Assembly: GCA_031002005.1 (NCBI GenBank)
Contig: CM061920.1
Span: 107,319,447 to 107,383,446, forward strand
Direction: 5' to 3'
Origin: Vandiemenella viatica
Lineage: Eukaryota; Arthropoda; Insecta; Orthoptera; Morabidae
DNA: 64,000 nt
The notes under the pieces were generated by a model. That model did no database searches and was not told the origin of the DNA. It was given only the letters and a program-made list of their open reading frames with translations. Made by a program: the position numbers and the translations under genes. Below are positions 45,707-57,035 of this stretch, one piece after another. Within the stretch, counting starts at the first letter, position 1. The number at the start of each line of letters is the position of its first letter.

Positions 45707-47340
45707 TACGTACGAAGTAATCACTGCTATTTAACTACTAATGTATAAGTTATAACGAGGAAAAACACTCATTATTCTATCTGTATACTTACAACAACAA
45801 TTATTAAAAGAAATCTAATAAAAATACTTATTTTGACTGTTAAAAAGTAATGTAGGCCTCTACGATTGTTAATGTCACGCGATTTCTGACGCGATATCGA
45901 CTACCATCACAACCGTAACCTGGCACAACTGTACAGTCTCCCCTACTGATACGAAGACTTTCCTGTTGCTCTGGTAGCTTCCTATTAGCTTGGTGTAATA
46001 CTAGTCTCCTGCTTCAGCTTTACGATCTGCCCCAGCTGCAACACTTGACCTAATATTCTCGCTATTTTCTCATTAGCATAACTCGATATATTTAACTCAA
46101 ACGAAAAGTTCCTATACCCACACCGGGAGACGCCTCCTCGAGGTCTGAAGGTGTAACTAAACGCTATTACAAACTGAGGAACACATTTTCATTATTTGCT
46201 ATTGTAGTCAGTTTTGCTAATCCCTTACTAAGGGCAAGTCAAGCCAGAATTGCGCTTCCAATGTTAATACCTACTGAGGGATATGATTATTGGTTGATGA
46301 ATTTTAGGCCGTGAACAAAGCTCAGTAAATGGGCCGTTCGTACCGCATTTCGACGATTAAGAGTAAGTTTATAATTATGTAATCAACCTCACCCTTACTC
46401 GTTTCGCAGCTTGTACACATTTTTCAAACGGCAATCAACTGTTTATATTTGACGTGATGGGATTTATGGAAATATCCTTTCAGAACAAAGCACCTGAAAA
46501 TGTGCGAACGAAAATTCAGTTTTGTGTAAATGCTGCTGTGTTTTTAATGTGTTATAAGAAACTCTTAACCAGCATTTCTATCTTCTAAATCAATTTCCCT
46601 TTTATACCTGCAAGATATCTTAGTACCTATTGTTAGCCAAATCTTCTTTACTCGATTTTGACTGCCTGGAAATAATCCCATAAGGAAGCATTTACCACAA
46701 ATTCCTAAACTGTTTGGTAAGTGTTTAGCCACATTACTTCAAATATAATTATCCAATCATATTTCAAAAATTGGATATACAATTTTTATTACATTGTTGG
46801 TTATTGGCCTAACTTTGGCGAATATTTTCTCGTATACAATGTTACTATTAGGAAATTGTGGTCTGAAGGCCATTTCACATTCGAACTGTTATGTATATCA
46901 CTAAATTATTTTCCTCTGTATACGAAAATGTTATAAATAATTAAACAAGGGTGAGGGGTCATTTTTGCGATCATTGCTATTTGAGGGACTTCAAGAATAT
47001 TATGTCGTCATGTAATTGGCGATCCGCGATCACTGACTAGCTGAGCGGGACACTGTGCTACGTCAGTAGAGCTCCAAGGGGGTTTGTGGAGTTTCGTCCA
47101 ATAGGAAGCGTTGGAGAGCTTTTAAGTTCAAACAATCAGAGGCCAAGTTCACAGGCCGGTCGTGGAGATGGCGGGCGATTCAAATGGACCAATTAGGAAA
47201 CTTGGTGACAATGGTAGTCCTGGCGATTACGGAGTAGGGACGCTGCCAATGAGAGGCCACAAAAAGAGAAAATTACAATCAATGTATAGTTCCAGGCAAC
47301 AGGGTATTCTCCATTGACGCCACAGACAAGTTTGAACAGG
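45468..47340. repeat. Copy 1 of a >1.8-kb near-identical direct duplication (copy 2 at 62127-64000)
   Basis: The sequence from about 45468 to about 47340 recurs at 62127-64000, offset by about 16,662 bases, with only a handful of differences (for example one extra CC near 62596, CACAAAAAGAG against CACAAAAGAG). It includes the right part of the palindromic insertion and a 71-codon open frame (46721-46936) with no recognised function. Confidence 0.9.
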
Positions 47341-47537
47341 TGTCCCACTTTGGAATGCAGGGTGCGCTTGAACAAACGACTCCAGGTTATCATTGCCACA
47401 GAACCCTTTCACGGTCATGTTGTTAAAGCGCTCGCGCTCCCTGACGTCACAGCGCTGCCCGTCGGTATAGGTAATTTGCGCAGATCTAGAGTGGGCCTTA
47501 GTGTTCCTTGATTGCTAGCCACGTGAAGCAGCTGAGA

Positions 47538-48869
47538 TGTCTCAGAATTATTCTGATGCTGATTTTTCTGAGACGCTAGGAGATAAAGTTTAATCTATTT
47601 AAATAATAATTTTAGTGTGAAACTATATTTTCAATTATTAGTTACAGGTCTTCCTGCACTCTCCTCTTTGGAGATTGAGAACTTTTTCAACAACTGTAAG
47701 TATTTGTGCTTTTTTTTTAACTGTATTAGTCCAATTTGTATTTTTTACAGTTCTTCCTTTACTTTCCTCGTCGCACATGAGAAATTCTTCCACAACTGTG
47801 AATATTTTTGCTTTTCCTTTAACTGTGTTAGTTTAAACTTGTCAGATCTATTAATACTGCTTTTTTTCTGCGTTTCTTTAGATTGTCTTCAGTAGTCTGT
47901 TCATTGTAATGCTGAACAACTTGGTGTCACTATCAGTAAGTGTTAAATCTTTTAGGTATTCTCTTTACTGTAAAATTTTGACTGCTTATTACTATATATT
48001 TGTTGTAGATATTACAGAACTTAGCTATAAGAAATATTTTTCGTGTGTGTTTATTAGTGAAACTATATATTTAATTATTTGTCATAGATGTTATGGAACT
48101 GAGTTTTTTTTTTTGGAGACTCAGGACTTTTTTAAATACTTGAAGTTAGTTTTTTTTTTAAGCGTATTAGTTTAAGCTTCACATAAATATTAAGACTAAA
48201 TTTCTTTTCTGTTCCCATTGATTGTCTTCAGCAGCATGTCCATCGTAGTGAAGAGCCAGTAACTGCTACTACTGGTAAACGTTAAAACTTCTTCTTCTTC
48301 TTCTTTTTCTTTTTTTTGGTTCATGGATAGTATTCTCTATCAGAAACTTTATATTTATATCCAGTACTCTCCTTTTCGGAAATTGAGGACTTTTTCAACA
48401 ACTGTAATGGTTTTTGGTTTAGAGAACTGTGTTAGTTCAAGTTTTATACATATCTTAAGACTTTTCTCTCTCTTTTTCTACAGATTGTTCTCATGACCAT
48501 AATAGTGGTGAACAAGTAATGCTACATTGGAAAACATTAAATCTTGTATTATTTTTGTCACTGTATAATTTTCTTTGCCTGAAACTTTATATTCGCTCCA
48601 GAATGCCAACTTCTGAAAATCACCACAAAAGGAGGAAACTTTCTAGTTATAATCCGTCAGAAATGAGGAACATTACAGGTGTATTCTTCTTTTCATTGAT
48701 GTTTGCCTTGTACTTGAATCCATGAGAACGCAATATGAATTTTGTTGTTTTTATGTTTGCAGATTGCAAGCCGAACCTGGAAGCTTTGCCTGAAGTCAAT
48801 ATGTTTGCGTGGGCACACCCACAGGACAGCGATTTGCTGGCGACGCTGCCGGCCATTGAGGCTCTTTAG
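47538..48869 (+). pseudogene. Array of repeated exon-like units ending in a stop-containing exon (possible multi-exon gene, decayed)
   Basis: Two kinds of unit alternate. Type A units: 47648-47695 (ALSSLEIENFFNN, donor GTAAGT), 47751-47797 (acceptor TTTTTTACAG, one base short), a decayed one near 48088, and 48365-48403 (VLSFSEIEDFFNN). 48602-48678 (acceptor CTCCAG, donor GTGTAT) is less certain. Type B units start with AT-TGT (codons for D/Y-C in phase 1): 47882-47935 (54 nt, acceptor TTTCTTTAG, donor GTAAGT, but an in-frame TAG), 48221-48274 (54 nt, acceptor lost), 48484-about 48529 (acceptor TTTCTACAG). The final exon 48763-48869 (acceptor TTTATGTTTGCAG) reads DCKPNLEALPEVN...LPAIEAL and stops. 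A possible start is ATG 47538 (MSQNYSDADFSETLG). Most units are phase 1-1, so duplication would keep the frame. The reading as a spliced gene is inference; function unknown. Confidence 0.35.
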
Positions 48870-48959
48870 GCCACGGGTGAGCCCTCGTCACATTGACTAC
48901 CAAACTTACCAGTAAACAGGTCCACCATTAGTACTAATGTGGGTCAAACAGGTGAGCCA

Positions 48960-51620
48960 AGTACTAAACAACTAAAACTTATTATCAGGGCAAGTGATTA
49001 CAGAAATAGATTATTTTATTGTATAGCTCTAAATTGAACCACGCAGTTTTCTGCGAGCGCGTTTTACAATTTTCATACAGCATATTTCTGCATTTATTTC
49101 ACATCCGTCAACACCAGTCAGGTAGGGTTGGATTGTCTTTACAAAATACAGAATAACGATGACATTAACTGCAACCATATCTGTTTTATGCCTAAAACGC
49201 GTGAAGACACATTAGAGACATCTTTGGAAGAAGGTTTAAGATGTCATGAAGAGATTTAGTGAATTCCAGAACCGGGATAGTGGTAAATGCCTCGACCAAA
49301 TTAACTCCCTCGATATCCACATAGCTAAATTCGAACCGCTATACCTAGGCTATTAATTTATAGCTCTGGCATCGAATATCGAAGAAAAGAGGGCAATAAT
49401 TAACGTTCAAAACAGTGATGATCTCTGTTTCTTTTTGACGATCGTAGCATTTCACATAAAGGTGTACCAAGACGCGAAAAGAGTTAGATAGTATGTTAAA
49501 GTACGTTCCAACTACGACTTACATTTTTAAGGCATAAACTTTCTTGTAATACTGTCAGACATTCCTACTATTGAGAGGCAAAATCCTAAATATTTGAACA
49601 ATGGCTTGGAACAAGTTGGTAGAAAACATATTGTTGTAGGTTCCCTCTATCATGCTGCAGACAAGTGCGGATTCGATATTAACATGTTATTGATTACAGA
49701 AGGTGAAGATAAGTTTAACTACTGCTGGATCAAGAACTTGTTACTCAAATTTTATTAACTAGCCATAAGTGTGATACACGTATTTGTGGTAAATGTTTGC
49801 AGCATTTCAGTCGGGAAGATCTCTTGAGCCGTCATAAAATTTATTGCGCAAGGATATACGCTATAAAAGGCGAGCTACCCGGCGACGAAGACCAAACCCT
49901 AAAGTTTAAGAATTTTGTGCATAAAAATACTTGCCACCACTCATCGTTTGGCGGACTTTGAATGTTTGTTGAAACCCTTTGACACGTTCAGACCCGACCC
50001 CAACGCCTCTAACTCTACAATACTCCAGGAGCACACTCCTTTTCCTGTGGCCTACCAGTCCTTTGAGCATATAGTCATCAGTTAAACTGATTGAAGTGAT
50101 TATTGGGTGAAAACCATGAGAAGTGGCTAATCGACCAACTGATTAAACTGGTCCATGACGCGGATGAAATTTACAATGGAGTTACTCCTATTGTAATGAC
50201 AGCTGATAAGGAAACACAATTTAGTCGTGCTACAGTATTCCACATCTGTGGGAAAGGCATTGCATGGGGATCCGTTACTGTTCGCTATCATTGCCACATT
50301 ATAGGAAAATTCAGAGGAGGTGTATACGACTATAATGTACAGTACAAAACTCAAAGATACTGTAACGGGTGGTCTGTGAATTAGTGTTTAAAATGGGAGT
50401 TTTAGTATTTTATTCAGTGAAGAATATTATAAGTCACTCGTACCGTTACCACAAGTGAGCAAAGTGCGTAAGAACTGCAGAGTTGCAAGATTGCGATTAC
50501 TGCTGTGCGTAGCTCGCACAGACATGGGCAGTGCGCGTGAACATGTGCAGTCATCCACCTCACTAGAACACATAAAAACCCTGACGCCATTTTGAATTAG
50601 TCTATTTTGTAAGCAGCCATGTAAAAGGTATGACGTGTGTCTTGTCTGTGTGGCTTTGGCACTAGGTAAAGCCACGCTTTGCCTATAGTCTTGTCTAATG
50701 TTATTAGTTATTGGTTAGACAAAATATGTTAGATAAATTATTCAGTCTGTCTGACGTAAACGAGTTGTTTGCAGTTGTTTGTAACAATGTTGAAATGCCT
50801 CGTGATAATCTTAATTGGTAATATCGGGTTGGATCGCTGTTAATCATTCAGTCATTCAGGTATTAATTCAGTAAAGCCATGTTTAAGTTATATTTGTATG
50901 AAGAAGCTAGTCATTCATTTAGTAAGTTGGTATGCCTGTAGCCATGCTCGCGTGACATTTCCTTCCAGCATAACTTTAGGTAGATTTGCGGATAAATGGA
51001 TTGTTAGGTTTTTGTAATTAAAGTATGTCTAAATTATCCGTTGTGTCGGCTAAGTCATTTATAGTCATTTGGTTAGAACCCAAGTTATTTCAAATAATTG
51101 TGTGGAAGAGTTTGTGATATATCGATAAGGTAAGAACTATAAATCTTATCAATATGTAAAGCAGCCCGAGATCCCTGATATAACAAGATCACCCTGGTGT
51201 CAAGTATCCTTATCCTTTCAGTGAACATCTTGGTGCCCACATAGTATAATCTGCCATAATCTTGAAGATAGCCTAAGATAACTTCTAAGAACCCCTCCAA
51301 ATCAATAATAATGCCAACGAAGTGGATTGCACGGCCATATAACCCTTTCCTAATTACAACTGCTGCCAGAGGATAATCTGAATGCTATTAATATAATAAA
51401 TTATCCCGCATATCATATAACCGCCACAATACATACCAATTTTTTCCACAATTTATCTGGGTATAATGCGCACTTCATTGCTAGGGCCTTAGCACACCTA
51501 GATAAAGAAGGGACGGACGTCTTGCTCATCACCACGTAACGCTACATTTTGCTTTCCGAAAAGATTAAATTTACATCTATCACATTATGGTTCCTGCACT
51601 TGTACCTTTTCACCGTTAGA
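48960..51620 (+). pseudogene. Polinton/Maverick protein-primed DNA polymerase B, N-terminal part, degenerate and interrupted
   Basis: Fragments in changing frames follow the known order. RSFLRARFTIF is near 49040, FSEFQNRDSG near 49255, and VQNSDDLCFFLTIV near 49410. DIPTIERQNP is near 49560 and YCWIKNL near 49720. A C2HC finger CGKCLQHFSREDLLSRHKIYC is near 49790. DFECLLKPFD at 49954-49983 is the exonuclease DxE motif. WLIDQLIKLVHDADEIYNGV and HICGKG follow at about 50120-50260, then HCHIIGKFRGG near 50287. After about 1 kb of unrelated sequence (50395-51390), FHNLSGYNAHFIARAL continues near 51445. The polymerase palm is absent. This enzyme would replicate the element. Many stops; a relic. 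Confidence 0.75.
50395..51390. other. About 1 kb interrupting the polymerase relic, unidentified
   Basis: It sits between two blocks that are adjacent in intact polymerases. No TIR, TSD or open frame of note was found. Confidence 0.4.
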
Positions 51621-51624
51621 TAAA

Positions 51625-52530
51625 CTGACTTGAACCCTTCCAAGTAAGCGAAAGAGAGAAACTAGCATTGCTTAAGGTTGTAGACAGAGGGAAGCCATTT
51701 CGCATTAATTTCATAAGTTGGGATCTATTGCAATACCCATTGCTTCCTATAAGTAAGACTCAAATTTCGTCTTTGAAAACATCAACGTAGCTAGAGGAGC
51801 TGGTTCTGTTTTTCAAACAAACAGGAAACGGAATGCAGAATTACGTGCGGCCCTGTTTGACCATTGCAATGACACCAATGCTGAAATGTTATTAAATGAT
51901 GTGGCATATCCATACGAGAACTTGAATTTAGACGTTAAGAAAATTCAAACCACAGTGCTGTACGACAAGTATGCATCATTCCAGTAGTCTTACTATGAAC
52001 GAGATTATCCTTCGCCGCTGCTAAACCGTGAAGATTTTATCGAAACTGCACCTATTGCCGTAATTGAACGTTTTTACTAAAATGAGTCAGTTAAATTGGG
52101 GCATGTAGATATTCGTAAGGCATTTGATAGCCATGAGAATTTTCTTGCCAACGCGTCTGTATACTGCCTGATCTTGCACGATTGGGTTGTAGAACCTCGA
52201 ACAGGTATTGTGTGTAAACTCACATAAAACAAAGTAGCACCAAACATTACCACTCATTCTCATTACGACCTACTTTCTGGATCCACAGGGATTCAAGAAG
52301 TTGGCTAGTATGTTGCTGTATGTAAAGTCCGCTTTGATAACATTATCGCTACACATTGTACACCTGCGTCCTCACAAATATGTGGAGGTAATGAACTAGG
52401 AATTAGACAGCTGACACATAATTACCATGGAATTTCTCGAAACGCTGATGGTGTAACCTTTAGAAGGAAGTGTTCTATTCTACTTGTATTAACGCATGAA
52501 CATGATGGAATTATTTACATTAAAGAATGA
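51625..52530 (+). pseudogene. Polinton major capsid (double jelly-roll) protein fragment, degenerate
   Basis: SEREKLALLKVVDRGKPFRI near 51645, SWDLLQYPLLPIS near 51719, and FDHCNDTNAEMLLNDVAYPY near 51858, followed by ENLNLDV. Then VLYDKYASFQ near 51957, VKLGHVDIRKAFDSHENF near 52090 and VYCLILHDWVVE near 52160. This order matches the capsid-like double jelly-roll protein found in insect Polintons and their viral relatives. Stops at several positions (for example after YASFQ) show it is non-functional. It directly follows the polymerase fragment on the same strand. Confidence 0.65.
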
Positions 52531-52732
52531 AAGAAGTCTCGATGGTTCCACAAAATTATCAGGAAGAAATTATACTACAATATAGGAGATTTATGAAGTC
52601 AACTACTAAGAGAACTCTAGAAAAATAATCTAACAAAACTTTGTAATGGACATGTATCTTGTAACGCTAAGTACGCTGTGGAAAATATATTTTAATGGCT
52701 GATTGGAGGTCGAAATAATATACGTATATATA

Positions 52733-53075
52733 CTGAACAGTCAGAACATTATGACTACCTACCTATTATCTATATAAACCAGTCCAGGCGATAGCAGCGT
52801 TACCTGACGAGAAATGACTGCTAGTCAGACACGCACAGTCAGCGTGCTAACCGTGTTTAGAATGGGGAAAACACGCGATCTATCCGAGTATGATAGAGGG
52901 CAATGGTAATGGCCTGGAGGCTCGGAACGAGCATTTTGGAAACTGCACGACTTGTCGGGTGTTCGAGGAGTTCTGTGAAGAGTGTCTTCAACAAGTAATG
53001 AAACCACGTCCAAACATCGAGGAGTTGGCCGGCCACCTTTCATTACAGATGACGGGAGTAGTGCTCTAAGGCCGG
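52733..53075 (+). pseudogene. Tc1-like element, 5' TIR and transposase N-terminus only
   Basis: CTGAACAGTCAGAACATTAT at about 52733 is a typical Tc1-like terminus. From about 52862 the frame reads MGKTRDLSEYDRGQW, the helix-turn-helix start of Tc1-like transposases; later pieces (for example KHRGVGRPPFITDD near 53017) follow after frameshifts. Broken off at the GC-rich repeat at 53075. It is a different lineage from the copy at 5740-6702. Confidence 0.7.
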
Positions 53076-53084
53076 TGCGCCGCC

Positions 53085-53580
53085 ATCTTGGATTTTCCCC
53101 CTCCCCCCTCCCCCCGCCGCGCACGTGCCGCCAGACCCCCCACGTCGCGCAGGTGTTCGCCTGGCCACGTGCCCACCATAAATCATCAACACCTGTCATC
53201 AAGCTGTCAAGAAGGCCACGTGCCACGTTGTTACGGGTCATAAATCGTCTAAATGGCTTTATTATTTTTTTAAACCTCAATTAGGGTACAATATTCACTT
53301 TTTCTTTTTTCTTTTATTACATTCTTAATTTGTACGCCACGTTGTTACTGGTCATAAATCGTATTCTAATGAGTGTCGTGTGACCAAATCGTCTAAATGG
53401 CTTTATTATTTTTTAAACCTTAATTACAGTACAATATTCACTTTAGTATTACATTCTTGTGGTGTGACATATCGAAGGCGGGCCGGCGCCAACTTGTGGT
53501 CAGTTTGTGGTCATTCCCGCCCCCGCCCCCGTCGCAGCGGACGCACGTGCCGCGCAGGTGTTCGCCTCAGATCATAAATG
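53085..53580. repeat. Two diverged copies of a GC-rich plus AT-rich unit
   Basis: ACGTTGTTAC-GGTCATAAAT and CTAAATGGCTTTATTATTTT...TACAATATTCACTTT occur at 53222-53301 and again at 53336-53444. GCGCAGGTGTTCGCCT occurs at about 53147 and 53553, each beside C-rich stretches. Not assigned to a known element. Confidence 0.6.
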
Positions 53581-53650
53581 GGAATAATATGCTAATGAGG
53601 CTACGCGGCGGGATCGTCGCGGGGATTACGTAATATTTCAGGCAGTGCAA

Positions 53651-54146
53651 GACCCCACCCTGGGGGCACAAATCTGTACCTAGGTGAATGTGTATGAATG
53701 TTTTGCAAATAGTGTTTGTGTGTGAAGAGGAAATATACCGTTTATCTGTGTATCTAGTTGGTAAATATATACAGTGCACTGCTTAGGTTGCTGCAAAAAC
53801 ATGTATACCAGTATAGTTCAAATATTTCAATGCTGTACATATTTTTAAAAAAATATGGAAAGTTAAAATTCTGCGTCCTCACGAATGCGAGACCAGGGTT
53901 CAGATATAGACGACATTTCGTTTATGACCCTACCCTGGGGGGCACAAATCTGTACCTAGGTGAATGTGTATGAATGTTTTGCAAATAGTGTTTGTGTGTG
54001 TGAAGAGGAAATATACCGTTTATCTGTGTATCTAGTTGGTAAATATATACAGTGCACTGCTTAGGTTGCTGCAAAAACATGTATACCAGTATAGTTCAAA
54101 TATTTCAATGCTGTACATATTTAAAAAAATATGGAAAGTTAAAATT
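53651..54146. repeat. Tandem duplication of about 220 bp (period about 275)
   Basis: 53651-53870 and 53926-54146 are nearly identical, from GACCC(C/T)ACCCTGGG to GGAAAGTTAAAATT. The 55-base spacer includes a minus-strand SINE-A scrap (TGCGTCCTCACGAATGCGAG). High identity suggests a recent event or an assembly effect. Confidence 0.85.
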
Positions 54147-54824
54147 TATTCACAAATTCGCCTATTCCTCTTAGGCAGGTGGTCGTGGGTTCAAAGTTCT
54201 AAAACATATAAATTAAGATTTAATCTTTAAATAGTGTTACGGCATATCAATTTACAAGTAATTTTTCTACCAAGTGCAGAGAAATTTATTCTATGAGAAT
54301 CTGTCGAGCCGTTTTCGAGATACTAGTTTTAACGTTATATGATGTTGAATAAGCCGCCCGCCCGCTGACTTGAATGAATTTCATATACCCCGCAGCCAGC
54401 AGGCCATCCCAACCCTACCTGGAGCCGCACCGCAATGTATTATACTGTTTGGGCCCGCACGAAAAAAAAAATCCCATCGACCGCCATTAATTTCTTTGTC
54501 CGCCCCATCTGTTTTGAGAGGTGTCCTCCTAACAAAACGTGCCGCCACCCCTTCATGATATAATAATTGTAGATTGCACATGAATTCAGAGTACAGATAC
54601 ATTATTTTTTATTCGTTGAATACGAAATAACGAAATCCTTGATAATTTCCAACATGAATACGACAAAAACATTCTGAAAGCTGTGAACATTTCAACGATT
54701 GGGCAAATAAATCTGGTATTTCAGATAGTGTACTAAGTACCTAGGTTATATTCCCAAACATCGCCACAGTATGTGTGGAGTAAGAACAAACGACATTATT
54801 GATACTGGCTGGTACTGTGAGTAA
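54147..54824. other. No gene recognised
   Basis: No supported features. A short 62-codon open frame at 54370-54558 is not convincing. Confidence 0.35.
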
Positions 54825-54985
54825 GCATTCAGCCACGGCCTTTTGAAGGAATCATCCCGGTATTCTCCTGGAGTAATTTCGGAAACCATGGAAAACCGAA
54901 ATCCGTATAGCCGGAAGAGGATTCGAATCTTGCGTCCTCCCGAATGAGAGGCCAGAGCGTTACCTCTCACCCACCACGCTCTGTC
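54825..54985 (-). mobile_element. SINE-A, 3'-shortened copy
   Basis: The minus strand starts CAGAGCGTGGTGGGTGAGAG with GGTAACGCTCTGGCCTCTCA, then CGGGAGGACGCAAG, GATTCGAATCC and the CCATGGTTTCC..ATTACTCCAGG and GGGATGATTCCTTC blocks. It ends near GGCCGTGGCTGAATGC. Confidence 0.8.
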
Positions 54986-55744
54986 ACAGAATTCTCACAT
55001 TTACTCAATAAAGAGGGCGACGGCTGCAGGAAAAACCTAATTAACCCACAGAAAGACTTGGGATATCAGCATCGAAGGGGTCAGAACCGGGAAAAAAGCG
55101 TTAATAAGCTGACTCTGTCGAAATGAATTTGCTTCTCCCCTGCCATGTGTGCTCCATTTCTTTTTCTTTATGGGCATGAAAGCTGTACCGAGAGAAAGAA
55201 TTGAAGCTTTCGAAATGTATTTGTATCGTCGTCTCTTACACATATCTTGGGGTGCTGAAAATCTCAAACGAAGAAGTACTTCATAGGATAGAGAAACAGA
55301 AAGAACCGCCCCCCCTATGTGGGACCGCTACATACAGGCAGGAAAATACTTTCTGGATTTCTATAGCCAATTGCTCTCATTAAAATCTAACTATTTACCA
55401 AGATACTTCAGACTTTTATCAACGAATACTAACGCGTTATTTTTAATATTATCACTTTCTGTGCAGAATCCGACTTACACAGTTCTTTCCAAAAAGTTAT
55501 CGCACATCAGGTTTCAGTTTAGCGTGGTACGTGAATAATCATTATTATTTATAAATGTGAAGTGATAGGATGATTTCTGAGATCTTGTCAAACTAAGTAG
55601 TTAATTTCGACTCATTTCGACTTACGGATTGCAGTGAACAGTTGTAAGTGTAAAATATAGATTTCTAATGTCAAGGTAGTGGCACTGATGAAACTCGACC
55701 GAACTATTTTCAGTGTTACTTTTCCTGTTTGTTTGAAAACACAG

Positions 55745-55872
55745 AACTGTCGAGGTCATTAGAGGCGGGATGGGACTGCAGACTTTGAACTGGAGGGAAT
55801 TCGGCCATGGCCTTTTGACATTCACCTGGAGTGATTTAGGGAAACCATGGAAACAAAAGTTAAATCTGGATG
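55745..55872 (-). mobile_element. SINE-A fragment just upstream of the protease
   Basis: The minus strand retains CCATCCAGATTTAAC..TTTGTTTCC, CATGGTTTCCCTAAATCACT, CCAGGTGAATG and GGCCATGGCCGAATTCC. The first ATG of the protease frame (55847) falls inside it. Confidence 0.7.
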
Positions 55873-56275
55873 GTCACCATACAGAAAAGACGGATCAGGA
55901 TTGAAGAAAAAAAAAAAAAACTCTGTCCAGCCGCTGACGGACAGGGATATATATAGATATGTAAAGCGTCTGCGTATACCTCATTTTCGAGGTGTATTCA
56001 TGCGTGATGAATTACCTGAAAAAATTCGTCATCATGAATGTGGAATAGTGAACTTGGACAGTGCTGAAAATGCCGGAACACATTGGGTTGCATATATAAA
56101 GTACAAAGAAGGTGTAGTTAAATATTTTGACAGTTTTGGTGACTTACCCCCACCATTGGAATTGCAGCGATACTTTGCGGGCAACAGAATACTGTACAAC
56201 GTACAACGTCACCAGGAATACGGCACACACGTATGTGGCCACTTGTGTTTAAAGTTCTTGTATGAAAATATTTGA
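55847..56275 (+). CDS. Adenain-like cysteine protease of a Polinton, frame intact
   Basis: Open frame of 142 codons. The first about 28 residues come from SINE-A sequence plus an A-run encoding Lys. The protease homology starts near residue 31 (LTDRDIYRYVKRLRI) and continues through FRGVFMRDELP. Putative catalytic residues are His79 in GTHWVAY, Asp95 in YFDSFGD, Gln123 and Cys130 in GTHVCGHLCLKF. The Gln to Cys spacing of 7 equals that of adenovirus protease (C5 family). In Polintons this enzyme is thought to process capsid proteins. No stop interrupts the domain, unlike the neighbouring polymerase and capsid fragments. The natural start is unclear, since no ATG lies between the SINE and the domain. 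Confidence 0.75.
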   Translation: METKVKSGWSPYRKDGSGLKKKKKNSVQPLTDRDIYRYVKRLRIPHFRGVFMRDELPEKIRHHECGIVNLDSAENAGTHWVAYIKYKEGVVKYFDSFGDLPPPLELQRYFAGNRILYNVQRHQEYGTHVCGHLCLKFLYENI

Positions 56276-56860
56276 CATCGCGAGAAATGCGGTACAGACC
56301 ACAGTTAGTTGGAAAAAATGGAAGAATACATACTTTCTGCAGAAACAGCGGTAACAGAAATAGACTAAACGCGTGAAAAATTACCTCACCTTACACTGAT
56401 TTCAAAATGCCTACAGTCGCAATACAGAAATTCACCGAAGATAGCATCCACTAAGTTCTAGATCATGTTAGATCATTCATGAAATTTTTCGTCAGTGCCA
56501 GTATACGAGTCTGTTTCGTAGACTAAATGGATCTCGTGTACAACCTCCAAAGGGCACATGTGAATAGTTCTTATCCCGACACATGCGAAAAATGCGGTAC
56601 AGACCACAGTTAGTTGGAAAAATGGAAGAATGCATACTTTCTGCAGAAACAGCGGTAACAGATGCATAGCATATTGTCGGGGATTGGCACGTATCTAAAA
56701 CTGTCACGAACTGCACCACTCAAGAACAAGCTAGGAAAGGTGCCAAGCACAAACTTCGAAAGTATATACCTTTTAGGACTTACAGAATATTGACAACTTA
56801 TACATGCACACACCAGTGTCAAGGATCATGAAAATATGCTCGGCCTCACAAATATTGACA
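56276..56860. repeat. Region with a 74-base segment present twice
   Basis: TGCGGTACAGACCACAGTTA to GCAGAAACAGCGGTAACAG occurs at about 56288-56360 and 56593-56663 with few differences. The intervening sequence, possibly more Polinton coding remnant, contains no supported gene. Confidence 0.6.
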
Positions 56861-56929
56861 GATGTTTCGGAATTTCTCGAGTTAACAGTCCAATCCTCAT
56901 TCTGTTTCTATTTACCGCATACTTTGACA

Positions 56930-57035
56930 AGGCGTGTAGTGGGCATTCGCCTGGAGTGATTTCAGGAAACTATGGAAAAAATAACTTAAAACTGGATGGT
57001 CGCTTCCCGAATGCGATGCCAGAGTGCTATCGCTC
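56930..57035 (-). mobile_element. SINE-A fragment
   Basis: The minus strand has GCACTCTGGCATCGCATTCG, CCATCCAGTTTTAAG, CATAGTTTCCTGAAATCACT and CCAGGCGAATGCCC. Confidence 0.6.

Noticed and set aside
47193..47511. Overlapping 60-odd-codon frames in the duplicated segment
   Set aside because: All three are short, on both strands and without motifs; they recur only because the segment is duplicated.
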